A DNA stretch of 6,935 nt from NCBI GenBank assembly GCA_038231495.1, contig JBBRLG010000404.1:1-6935 (forward strand), in the 5' to 3' direction. This document shows positions 1 through 5,866 of this stretch, piece after piece; position 1 is the first letter of the stretch, and every line of letters starts with the position of its first letter. The DNA comes from JBBRLG01 sp038231495 (GTDB lineage: Bacteria; Planctomycetota; Planctomycetia; Gemmatales; Gemmataceae). Below the pieces are notes generated by a model. It was not told the origin of the DNA and did no database searches. It saw only the letters and a program-made list of their open reading frames with translations. Position numbers and translations under genes: made by a program.

Positions 1-133
1 GATAGTGAACGGACGTTTGCTTCCACGGTGCGATGCCCGCTCTGAACCACCGACTGCCCGGAAAACGAGGGTGAAAACTCGTTAGCAAAAATCGAGCCGA
101 ACAGTATTGGGACGCAGCTCGTTTCGGGTTCAA
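1..133. other. Left-edge sequence without a recognisable gene
   Basis: No frame here reads as a recognisable protein. Short open stretches in frames 1 and 2 on the + strand stop at about 45 and 90 and could be the tail of something cut by the window edge, but nothing supports that. No RNA gene or clear promoter was seen. Confidence 0.4.
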
Positions 134-151
134 GGAAACAAAAAGGGAAAC

Positions 152-210
152 AAAAAGGGGACGCGGACAGTTGATTTTGACGCAGTTAACACTGTCCGCG
201 TCCTTTTTTT
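152..210. repeat. REP-like hairpin, copy 1
   Basis: Arms GGACGCGGACAGT (159-171) and its exact complement (191-203) flank a 19-nt loop. Outside this core, AAAAAGG pairs with TTTTTTT if the two G positions at 157-158 are allowed to wobble with T204-T205. The run of T after the right arm makes it terminator-like for transcripts entering from the left. From memory, hairpins built on AAAAAGGGGAC are recurrent dispersed elements in several bacterial phyla, some linked to REP-associated tyrosine transposases. No transposase is visible here. Confidence 0.75.
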
Positions 211-280
211 TCTTTGGAGGTTGTCGGGTGGATGGAAACAAAAAGGGGACGGAAACAAAAAGGGGAAACAAAAAGGGAAC

Positions 281-339
281 AAAAAGGGGACGCGGACAGT
301 TGATTTTGACGCAGTTAACACTGTCCGCGTCCCCTTTTT
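281..339. repeat. REP-like hairpin, copy 2, perfect 20-bp stem
   Basis: The left arm AAAAAGGGGACGCGGACAGT (281-300) is exactly complementary to 320-339, with a 19-nt loop (301-319). The 20-bp stem followed by T residues can act as an intrinsic terminator on either strand, because both arms carry A/T runs at their outer ends. It lies about 40 bp upstream of the PIN gene start, so it could insulate that gene from upstream transcription. That role is inference. Confidence 0.8.
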
Positions 340-380
340 TCTTTGGAGATTGTCGGGTGGATGGAAAGGCGTAATCGGCC

Positions 381-860
381 ATGCTTCCCCGTGTCTACAT
401 CGAAACTACTATTGTAAGTTATCTGACTGCTCGCCCCAGTCGAGACGTGGTGATCGCCGGCCATCAGCAGATCACGCACGAATGGTGGGATCAAGCGCGG
501 GCGGATTTTGAGCTTTGCACGTCGCAACTCGTCCTTCAGGAAGCTGGGAGTGGCGATCCCGCGGCGGCCCAAGAGCGACTCGTACTTCTGAAAGCCATGG
601 TCTTGTTGGACACCGCAGAAGCAGCCGTGCGGTTGGCGGCAGAACTTCTCCAAGCAAATGCCCTGCCTGAGAAAGCCGCCGATGATGCGCTACACATGGC
701 CATCACAGCAGATCAAAAGATTCCTTATCTACTGACGTGGAATTGCCGGCACATGGCCAACGCCACGATGCGACCCGTGATCGAAGCCGTTTGTGCCAGC
801 AATGGATACAAAGTGCCTGTCATCTGTACTCCCGAAGAATTGAGGACGGTGCTCTCATGA
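381..860 (+). CDS. PIN-domain protein, VapC-like toxin candidate
   Basis: A 159-aa protein resembling the PIN-domain (PF01850) proteins usually named VapC-family toxins, which are metal-dependent ribonucleases. The opening VYIETTIVSYLTARPSRD matches the first PIN strand, with Glu8 where classical PIN domains have Asp. Further acidic candidates are Glu54 (VLQEA) and Asp101/Asp102 (ADDALHMA). The fourth site reads LLTWNCRHMAN (around 118-127), with Asn121 where many PIN domains have Asp. This Glu/Asn variant is, from memory, normal for the subfamily and not a sign of decay. The ATG at 381 begins the conserved N-terminus directly; a GGAAAGG at 363-369 is a weak, rather distant ribosome site. The gene overlaps its downstream partner by ATGA, implying translational coupling as a toxin-antitoxin pair. 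Toxicity and target are not shown by the sequence. Confidence 0.85.
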   Translation: MLPRVYIETTIVSYLTARPSRDVVIAGHQQITHEWWDQARADFELCTSQLVLQEAGSGDPAAAQERLVLLKAMVLLDTAEAAVRLAAELLQANALPEKAADDALHMAITADQKIPYLLTWNCRHMANATMRPVIEAVCASNGYKVPVICTPEELRTVLS

Positions 861-1105
861 ATGATCCGATTGTAGATGAAGTTCGCCGCGTCCGTGGCGA
901 ACATGCCGCGCGTTTCAATTACGATCTCTGGGCGATTTTTCGAGACATTCAGGAGCAGCAGAAGCGCAGCGGACTCACGTTTGTTTCTTTCGCGGATGTG
1001 GCAAGCGGGGTTGCGCCGAACGAGGCGCTGCAGCCGACCGGGGCCGCCATTCCGGTTTCCCAAGGTTCAAAGTCGCTGGAGGCGGCCCCGGCGGCTGAGC
1101 TTTAA
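857..1105 (+). CDS. Small partner of the PIN protein, putative antitoxin with attC-encoded tail
   Basis: An 82-aa protein whose ATG at 857 overlaps the stop of the PIN gene (ATGA), the usual arrangement for a coupled toxin-antitoxin pair. Residues 1-45 (MNDPIVDEVRRVRGEHAARF..YDL..IF) look like the short charged proteins found after this PIN subfamily, which I recall as conserved but poorly characterised. An antitoxin role is inferred from position and size only; no DNA-binding fold is evident. From Asn55 onward the chain (NEALQPTGAAIPV...) is encoded by the palindromic attC-like element at 1015-1113, and the stop falls in its distal part. The native C-terminus was therefore probably replaced by repeat-encoded residues. 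Whether the protein is still functional is unknown. Confidence 0.75.
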   Translation: MNDPIVDEVRRVRGEHAARFNYDLWAIFRDIQEQQKRSGLTFVSFADVASGVAPNEALQPTGAAIPVSQGSKSLEAAPAAEL

Positions 1106-1113
1106 CGTTCGAC
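1015..1113 (+). repeat. attC-like imperfect palindrome (integron recombination site candidate)
   Basis: The outer boxes GCCGAAC (1015-1021) and GTTCGAC (1107-1113) are complementary except for one position. The inner arms AGCCG-A-CCGGGGCCGCC (1032-1048) and GGCGGCCCCGG-CGGCT (1081-1096) pair fully apart from one extra base, A1037. Between outer and inner boxes lie poorly paired spacers, and the central 32 nt form a terminal loop. Two paired boxes per side, an unpaired spacer, an extrahelical base and a variable loop are the hallmarks of attC sites. The outer boxes only partly fit the canonical RYYYAAC/GTTRRRY. From memory, peptides of the type NEALQPT are typical of reading frames running into attC sites and of a dispersed planctomycete repeat. 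No integrase gene is in the window. Confidence 0.55.
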
Positions 1114-1179
1114 GGTGACTTCCCAGAGTTCGCCGGGCGAGAGCCAGAACGGTTCACTTGGTTCAATCTGGTAGGTAAG
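1102..1179 (-). pseudogene. C-terminal remnant of an unidentified protein
   Basis: Read on the minus strand, this frame gives a protein-like end, YQIEPSEPFWLSPGELW followed by EVTVER and a TAA at 1102-1104. Its composition (aromatic, Pro/Glu rich) differs from a random antisense frame. Upstream of about 1179 the same frame becomes unconvincing and no start or ribosome site is visible, so it would be a fragment. It abuts and slightly overlaps the attC-like palindrome. I do not recognise the family, and chance cannot be excluded. Confidence 0.3.
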
Positions 1180-1318
1180 TGCCCGAGGTGTTGCCAAGTG
1201 TTGGCTGTTGCGGATTTCGCGTGCGCCTGACAGAAGCCGCCAGTGGCGCAGGGAGCCCCGAACGCTCCAACGCGCAGCACTCGGGGCGCTGACGTGACCC
1301 CGCTCGCCATTGCCTTGT

Positions 1319-1324
1319 TACAAT
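1319..1324 (+). promoter_or_regulatory. Possible -10 box of the transglutaminase-TPR gene
   Basis: TACAAT lies about 95 bp upstream of the ATG at 1419 and fits the sigma-70 -10 consensus in five of six positions. A weak -35 candidate, TGACCC, is at 1295-1300 with an 18-bp spacer. The C-rich run just after the hexamer resembles what I recall from planctomycete promoters. The call rests on pattern only. Confidence 0.3.
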
Positions 1325-1406
1325 CCCCCCCTCTTCCTCCCCTCCCCTGACCTTGTGCGGATTGCGGCTCCGCTGCACAATGAAGCCGTGTGACTCCAAT
1401 CATTGC

Positions 1407-1411
1407 AGGAG
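1407..1411 (+). promoter_or_regulatory. Ribosome binding site setting the start at 1419
   Basis: AGGAG ends 7 nt before the ATG at 1419. This supports that start over the in-frame ATGs at 1353 and 1380, because the resulting N-terminus is a classic signal peptide. Confidence 0.8.
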
Positions 1412-1418
1412 ATCGATC

Positions 1419-4400
1419 ATGCCCCGACGCCGGCAGACGCTCCCCTTTTACCTTGCCCTGGCCGCCCTCGGCTGCTTGCTCCTTCCAACCACCCGCGCCG
1501 CCGACGACTGGCCCGTTACCCGCGGCGAGTCCCGCGAACCAAACCCCTTTCGCTACGACGCCAAGCTCTGGAAGGATGTGCCCAAGGACTTCCTCGACGA
1601 CGCCGCTGCCTGCGTCCTTTACGCCGGCAACAGCTACCTCGTGGACGCCGACGGCACCGTTGAAACCGTCTCCCACGAGCTGACCCGGCTTAATGGTCGT
1701 AAAGCGATCGAAAAAATGGGTGAATACCGTTCGATCACCTACACGCCGGCTTACCAGAAACTCACGCTCAACGCGGCCCGCATTCACAAGGCCGACGGCC
1801 GGAAAATCGAGATCGAACCGCGGCACCTGCAACTACGCGACGTGGGCACCGACTTCCTCGTCTTCGACCACGACAAAATTGTCGTCATCAGCTTTCCCAG
1901 CCTGGAGGTCGGCGACACCATCGAAGTGAAGTGGACTGTGCGCGGCCGGAACCCCGAGCACGGCGGCCAGTTCTTCACCCGCTACTCGTTTGGCGACAAC
2001 ACCTACCCGGTCGCGACCGACGAGTTGCGCGTCCGACTGCCGAAAGATACGCCGTTCAAGTTCGCCACCATTGCTGGTAAGGCCGAGCCGGTCGTCGCCG
2101 ACGCCGACGGTCTGCGCACCTTCGTTTGGAAGAAATCCAACACCCGCCAGCCGCCGCAGGACGAGAACCTGCCCGCCAAGGAGGAGCTGCGCATCACGGT
2201 CGCCTGTTCCACCTTCCCCAGTTGGGACGCGGTCGGCAAATGGAAGCGCGACCTCCGTGCCGAGTGCTGGCAATGCTCGACCGATGTCGCCAAGACCGTG
2301 GCCGAGGTCACGAAAGGGTGCGCCGACGAGACGGCCAAGGCGCGGGCGCTGACGTACTGGCTGCGGCGCAACATCCGCTACGTCGCCGATGGCGAGGGCC
2401 ACGACTATACGCCGCACCCGCCGGCCAACGTCTTCGCCAACCGCTTCGGCGATTGCAAGGATACCAGCCAGCTGCTGGCCGTCATGCTGCGCGAGGCCGG
2501 CCTCAAGGTCGAACTGGCCACCCTCGGCGTCTACGACGACGGCCAGGTGCTGGAAGATGTGCCGTCGCCCTGGGGCACGCACGCCATCCTGCTCGTGACC
2601 ATCGACGGGCAGCCGCACTGGATCGACACGACCAGCAGCCTTGCCGGCTGGGACTTTTTGCCGCGCGACGACCGCGACCGGCTCTGCTACGTCGTCGATG
2701 ACAAGGGGGCCATCCGCCTGGTGCGCACGCCGTCGATGACGCTCGACGACAACCGCTTCGACCAGACGACGCACGTCCACGTCGGCGGCGACGGCTCGTC
2801 GCGCTGCGAGCGCGCGGTGTTGACGCACGGCACCGCCGCGATGGGCCAGCGCGACATGTTCCTCGAAGTACCCGCCGGCGAGCGCCGCCGGCAGGTGACG
2901 AGCGAGTTGCTGGACTCCAACAGCCGCACCCGGTTGGTGCGGCTGACGTTCGACGAGGCTGCCCTGCGCGACCTGGACAAGCCCGTGACGGTGCGCATGG
3001 CCTACGAGATTGCCGGCCACTTCAGCGGCAAAACGAGCCTCGAAGGCAGCTTGACCGACAGCAAGATTTACGGCCGATTCCTTGCCTACAACCTCGACTA
3101 CGACCGCAAGACGCCGTTCGTCTTTTACGCCCCGTTCGAGTCCCGGCACCGCTACGTCGTCCACCTGCCGCCGGCTTACAAGCTCGAAGCGGTGCCGGAG
3201 GAGCGGTCGATCAAGTCGAAGTGGGGCACTTTTACCTTGAAGGTCAACACGCCGGTCGCGGACAAAGGCGGGCGCGCGATCGACCTGGAATTCCGGCTGC
3301 GGTTGGAGAAAGCGCGTGTCGAGCCGGAAGACTTCGACGCCTTCCGCGACTTCCACGACGAGGTCAACGACCATTACCGCGTGTGGCTGACGCTCAAGCC
3401 GGTGCAGGACGCCGAGGACGTGCCGTTGCTCGAAGCCGTCGCGCGCTGGACGCCGGACGACGCGCTGACGGCGGCGGCTTTGGCGAAGCTGCATCTGCAT
3501 CTGCACAAGGACGCGGCGGCCCGGCGGGTGCTGGACCGTGCCCTGGCGTACCGGCCCGACGATGGCGGCCTGTGGGAGTTGGCGGTCAAGGCGGCGGCGG
3601 ACCTGACCGGCGAGGAGAAGGCGCAGCGCGAGTTGGTCCGGCTCTTCCCGGACGACGCGCGGCACGGCCTGGCGCTCGGCACGATCCTGGTGCAGGCCGG
3701 CAAACCGGGGGCGGCCCGCGCAGTGCTCGACCCGCTGACGGACAAGGGCGGCGCGGAGAACACGCCCGGCACCCGCGCCCTGGCCCACGCACAGCTGGCC
3801 CGTGCCTACTACGACGAGCAGAAGTACGAGGACGCCCTCGAACACCTGGCCGACGCGGAAAAGGAGGACGCCGACAGCGTTCACACCGTCCGCGCGCACG
3901 CGCTCAAGGGCAAGATCGAGGAGGGCAAGGGCCAGCTCAAGGAGGCTGTTGCCGCTTATAAACAGGCACTTGACGTCGAGCCGGAGAACGACGAGGCGTT
4001 GCAAGCTCTCCTCCGACTGTCACTGCGTTTGAACGACCGGACCGCGGCGCTGGCGTACCTGCGCCGGTACAGCGTGGCGGTCGGCGACGACGTGCCGGGC
4101 CTGTTGCGGGCCGCCGACTCGTACCTGGATTTGCACCACTACGACGAGGCGTTTGAGTTGGCCAACCGCGCCCGCGAACAGGCGTTCCACGAGAAAGCGC
4201 AGCGCATCCTCGGGCTGGTCTATCTGCACCGCGGCGACGCCGCCGCGGCGGTCAAGCATCTCGAAAAAGCCGACCCCGACGCCGTCGTTGTCGAGGCGCT
4301 GCTGCGCGGCTACCTGGGGCTGTGCAATTTGCGCGAAGTTCTGGCCCTGTTGCAGAAGGCCGAGCGGTACGAGAAGCCGACCGCCGCCCTGCGCGACACG

Positions 4401-4949
4401 GCCGACCGCGCCCGCCGGCTCGTGCAACGCCGAACCGAACTGGCCAAGGAACTCCCGGCCCCGGCCGGCAAGGAAACGGCTTTCGGCAAGGCGCTCGACG
4501 CCTACGTTTGCGCCGAACAGGCTCACGCCGATGGGCTGGCGGCGCGCAAGGTCGAGGCGCTCTTGGTACCGGCGTTCAGCGCGGGCATCGACCTGGGGCC
4601 GGCGTTCGGCCTGCGCGGGCGGCTGCTGCTGGCGCAAGGCAAGCTGACTGCGGCCCTGGCCGACGCCGAGCGGGCCGTGGCGTCGAGTCCGCGTGACGCG
4701 AACGGCTCCTACGTCCGCGGCCGGGTGCGGCTGGAACGGCGGCAAGACGGGGCGCTGCCTGACCTGGAAAAGGCGGCGGAGCATGGCGGGCGGAAGGACG
4801 GGGAGGTGTTACACTACCTGGCCGACGCCTTGTTTCAGGCGGGGCGGCGCGAGGAGGCGTTGAAAGCCCAGCGCGAGGCGGTGCAATTGCGGCCGAAGGA
4901 CAAGGAGTTGAGCGACCAGCTGGCGGCGTTCGAGGAAAGGCAAAAGTAA
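1419..4949 (+). CDS. Secreted DUF3857 / transglutaminase-like / TPR protein
   Basis: A 1176-aa protein. Residues 1-28 form a signal peptide: basic MPRRR, hydrophobic LALAALGCLLL, then a TRAADD cleavage region, so it should act outside the cytoplasmic membrane. Residues about 80-240 match DUF3857 (PF12969). About 305-410 is a transglutaminase-like core (PF01841) with an intact triad: Cys346 in FGDCKD, His388 in WGTHA and Asp403 in WIDTT. A beta-rich middle (about 440-665) follows. From about 672 to the end, repeated helical pairs such as AHAQLARAYYDEQKYEDALEH and the final LHYLADALFQAGRREEAL show an array of TPRs for protein-protein contacts. Proteins of this DUF3857-transglutaminase order are frequent in planctomycetes and Bacteroidetes, but substrate and reaction (cross-linking, protease or amidase) are unknown. 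It appears monocistronic and faces csrA. Its last codons lie in a short repeat. Confidence 0.9.
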   Translation: MPRRRQTLPFYLALAALGCLLLPTTRAADDWPVTRGESREPNPFRYDAKLWKDVPKDFLDDAAACVLYAGNSYLVDADGTVETVSHELTRLNGRKAIEKMGEYRSITYTPAYQKLTLNAARIHKADGRKIEIEPRHLQLRDVGTDFLVFDHDKIVVISFPSLEVGDTIEVKWTVRGRNPEHGGQFFTRYSFGDNTYPVATDELRVRLPKDTPFKFATIAGKAEPVVADADGLRTFVWKKSNTRQPPQDENLPAKEELRITVACSTFPSWDAVGKWKRDLRAECWQCSTDVAKTVAEVTKGCADETAKARALTYWLRRNIRYVADGEGHDYTPHPPANVFANRFGDCKDTSQLLAVMLREAGLKVELATLGVYDDGQVLEDVPSPWGTHAILLVTIDGQPHWIDTTSSLAGWDFLPRDDRDRLCYVVDDKGAIRLVRTPSMTLDDNRFDQTTHVHVGGDGSSRCERAVLTHGTAAMGQRDMFLEVPAGERRRQVTSELLDSNSRTRLVRLTFDEAALRDLDKPVTVRMAYEIAGHFSGKTSLEGSLTDSKIYGRFLAYNLDYDRKTPFVFYAPFESRHRYVVHLPPAYKLEAVPEERSIKSKWGTFTLKVNTPVADKGGRAIDLEFRLRLEKARVEPEDFDAFRDFHDEVNDHYRVWLTLKPVQDAEDVPLLEAVARWTPDDALTAAALAKLHLHLHKDAAARRVLDRALAYRPDDGGLWELAVKAAADLTGEEKAQRELVRLFPDDARHGLALGTILVQAGKPGAARAVLDPLTDKGGAENTPGTRALAHAQLARAYYDEQKYEDALEHLADAEKEDADSVHTVRAHALKGKIEEGKGQLKEAVAAYKQALDVEPENDEALQALLRLSLRLNDRTAALAYLRRYSVAVGDDVPGLLRAADSYLDLHHYDEAFELANRAREQAFHEKAQRILGLVYLHRGDAAAAVKHLEKADPDAVVVEALLRGYLGLCNLREVLALLQKAERYEKPTAALRDTADRARRLVQRRTELAKELPAPAGKETAFGKALDAYVCAEQAHADGLAARKVEALLVPAFSAGIDLGPAFGLRGRLLLAQGKLTAALADAERAVASSPRDANGSYVRGRVRLERRQDGALPDLEKAAEHGGRKDGEVLHYLADALFQAGRREEALKAQREAVQLRPKDKELSDQLAAFEERQK

Positions 4950-4961
4950 AAAGGCAAAAGT
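4937..4961 (+). repeat. Tandem AAGGCAAAAGT repeat spanning a stop codon
   Basis: AAGGCAAAAGT occurs at 4937-4947 and again at 4951-4961, a 14-bp period. The end of the transglutaminase-TPR gene (RQK-stop) is encoded by the first copy, and the second forms the left arm of the downstream hairpin. Confidence 0.8.
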
Positions 4962-5015
4962 GAAATCCAAATGCAAGCGGTGGTCTTTGCTTTCTTGATT
5001 TCCTTTTGCCTTTTT
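4948..5015 (+). terminator. AT-rich hairpin terminator of the transglutaminase-TPR gene
   Basis: AAAAAGGCAAAA (4948-4959) is exactly complementary to TTTTGCCTTTTT (5004-5015). A further inner helix, GAAATC (4962-4967) with GATTTC (4997-5002), continues the stem across a small internal loop. The hairpin starts within the TAA stop codon and ends in a T run, so it reads as an intrinsic terminator, though the stem is AT-rich and the loop (29 nt) long. Because A and T tracts flank both sides it could also stop transcripts arriving from csrA. Confidence 0.6.
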
Positions 5016-5186
5016 ATACTCAACGCGGGGGACTCTGACTGACACAAGCCTGAAGCGCTGACTGACACAAGCCTGAAGCGCAAGCGAAGGATAGTTCTTC
5101 TGACTGACACAAGCCTGAAGCGCAAGCGAAGGACTATCCTTCGCTTGCGCTTCAGGCTTGTGTCAAACGGGGCCGCGTTGAGTATA
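5015..5186. repeat. 172-bp element with 14-bp terminal inverted repeats
   Basis: TATACTCAACGCGG (5015-5028) is exactly complementary to 5173-5186, and the interior carries four further repeat units in direct and inverted orientation. A non-coding element with perfect terminal inverted repeats resembles a MITE or a compound REP/BIME element. No target-site duplication is evident at its ends, which weakens a transposition reading. It sits in the convergent space between the large gene and csrA. Confidence 0.65.
5036..5165. repeat. Four copies of a TGACACAAGCCTGAAGCGC unit, one inverted
   Basis: Direct copies run at 5036-5058 (short), 5059-5091 and 5101-5133; an inverted copy is at 5137-5165. 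The third and fourth form a perfect 29-bp hairpin with a 3-nt loop (CTA, 5134-5136). The second copy plus its flank (5063-5095) pairs even longer, 33 bp, with 5133-5165, so two structures compete. From memory, GCCTGAAGCGCAAGCGAAGGA is a common dispersed repeat of planctomycete genomes. Confidence 0.9.
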
Positions 5187-5374
5187 CATTTGTCTTGTAT
5201 GCAGGAGTGGCGGCGGACCCCATTGCCTACCAACGAACCCAACCTGCTCGGATCTTTGGGCGGTCTCGGACGCGACGAGCAATCGTAGCCGGCGTTGTAC
5301 GAGGGCAAAAGACCGCGGTCCCGTGCCCGAAGGCGGCGGGATTCGGTGTTCCGATGGCGGGCGAAGTCGGCCCG
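5187..5374. other. Convergent intergenic remainder
   Basis: Nothing recognisable lies between the inverted-repeat element and the csrA stop. A 10-bp palindrome GACCGCGGTC followed by TTTT when read from csrA (about 5305-5318) might be a weak csrA terminator, but it has no loop. Confidence 0.3.
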
Positions 5375-5578
5375 TCAATGGGAGGCGGCAGGCGCCTGCG
5401 TTTCCGCGTTTTTCGGCTCCGCGTTTTTCAGCGGCAACAGTTCTTGACGATAGATGGGCACATCTCGAGGAGCCTCGATGCCCAGACGGATCTTACCGCG
5501 GTCGATATCGACGACCGTGATACAGATATTCTCACCGATGAAGATCTTTTCACCTAATTTACGACTGAGGACCAGCAT
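5375..5578 (-). CDS. csrA: Carbon storage regulator CsrA (RsmA family)
   Basis: A 67-aa RNA-binding post-transcriptional regulator (PF02599). Family proteins form dimers that bind GGA motifs near ribosome sites and alter translation or mRNA stability. The N-terminus MLVLSRKLGEKIFIG is diagnostic, and the RNA-contacting residues are present: Leu4, Arg6 and Arg44 (in VPIYRQEL). Residues 1-47 follow the usual beta-strand pattern. The tail from about 48 (LPLKNAEPKNAETQAPAASH) is an Ala/Pro/Asn-rich extension a little longer than the E. coli protein (61 aa) and unconserved. The start is fixed by an AGGAGGG 7 nt upstream. The gene stands alone, convergent with the transglutaminase-TPR gene. The GGA in its own ribosome site could allow autoregulation, as in other bacteria; that is inference. 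Targets are unknown. In many bacteria CsrA controls flagella and carbon metabolism. Confidence 0.97.
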   Translation of the reverse strand: MLVLSRKLGEKIFIGENICITVVDIDRGKIRLGIEAPRDVPIYRQELLPLKNAEPKNAETQAPAASH

Positions 5579-5585
5579 CTCGCTA

Positions 5586-5592
5586 CCCTCCT
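5586..5592 (-). promoter_or_regulatory. Ribosome binding site of csrA
   Basis: AGGAGGG on the minus strand ends 7 nt before the csrA ATG (5578-5576), a near-perfect Shine-Dalgarno sequence. It contains the GGA core that CsrA itself recognises. Confidence 0.85.
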
Positions 5593-5623
5593 ACGAGCGA
5601 AGCCGTGGTTGAACGGACTTTCA

Positions 5624-5629
5624 ATTCTA
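5624..5629 (-). promoter_or_regulatory. Possible -10 box of csrA
   Basis: TAGAAT on the minus strand lies about 46 nt upstream of the csrA start. A TTGGAC further up is only 13 nt away, too close for a normal -35, so the promoter is only tentatively placed. Confidence 0.25.
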
Positions 5630-5866
5630 CGCCATAAACCCGGTCCAAGGTGTCTACGGGGTGACATTTTTCACCCCCCCCACCCCCCCCAGACCATGGC
5701 GCAACCCCTACGCTGTCCACACTCCGCAGAGCCGGACAATTGGCCGAGCCTGCAAATACGGCAAATCGATTAGGTTGCGCACTTTTGCGTACGGTGAACC
5801 GGCCTCAACTGCTTCCGTTACAAGCGCGCTCAGGCAGACGACGCCGGAGGTCGCTTCCGTGGGACA

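Larger units (their letters stand above)
134..367. repeat. 129-bp tandem duplication with six CAAAAAGGG motifs
   Basis: The block 151-238 recurs at 280-367, an offset of 129 bp. I count three differences in 88 positions: TT against CC at 204-205 and G against A at 220. The short motif CAAAAAGGG occurs six times, starting at 139, 151, 239, 256, 269 and 280, so the spacer between the large copies is itself made of this motif. The last copy ends 13 bp before the start codon of the PIN gene, so the block forms that gene's upstream region. The near-identity suggests a recent duplication. Confidence 0.9.
1114..1418. other. Intergenic region before the transglutaminase-TPR gene
   Basis: Besides the minus-strand remnant at its left edge, this region holds a small hairpin, GCCCCGA at 1255-1261 pairing with TCGGGGC at 1281-1287, a C/T-rich tract at 1325-1348, and a promoter-like hexamer at 1319. 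An upstream ATG at 1353 is in frame with the large gene but would add 22 residues (MCGLRLRCTMKP...) ahead of a normal signal peptide and lacks a ribosome site. Confidence 0.5.
5579..5866. other. Intergenic region upstream of csrA
   Basis: Apart from csrA translation and promoter signals, I see a small hairpin GGGGTGA-CATTTT-TCACCCC (5658-5677) followed by two C runs to 5690. The stretch 5691-5866 gives no recognisable protein in any frame; an open + strand frame through it lacks a ribosome site and runs on into palindromic repeats. Confidence 0.5.

Noticed and set aside
134..321. Open frames of about 60-130 codons through the tandem repeats
   Set aside because: They translate the hairpin repeats themselves (runs such as GNKKGNKKG and FPFCFPFLF) on both strands.
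1353..1418. Upstream start for the large gene
   Set aside because: It would put 22 odd residues ahead of a well-formed signal peptide, and the AGGAG at 1407 points to 1419.
975..1832. 285-codon open frame on the minus strand
   Set aside because: It spans the attC-like palindrome, the intergenic region and the antisense of the DUF3857 domain, and has no family resemblance or ribosome site.
1833..4004. 723-codon open frame on the minus strand
   Set aside because: It is wholly antisense to the transglutaminase-TPR gene, whose domains and triad are clear. Its protein is Val/Arg/Gln-rich with no recognisable motif, a usual shadow in GC-rich DNA.
4020..4784. 254-codon open frame on the minus strand
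   Set aside because: Antisense of the TPR region; low-complexity Arg/Gln/Val composition only.
5035..5165. CRISPR array
   Set aside because: The repeat units are irregularly spaced, one is inverted and one truncated, and there are no spacers of constant length or cas genes.
5195..5557. 120-codon open frame on the plus strand opposite csrA
   Set aside because: It overlaps csrA in antisense and has no ribosome site or recognisable motif, whereas csrA is unmistakable.
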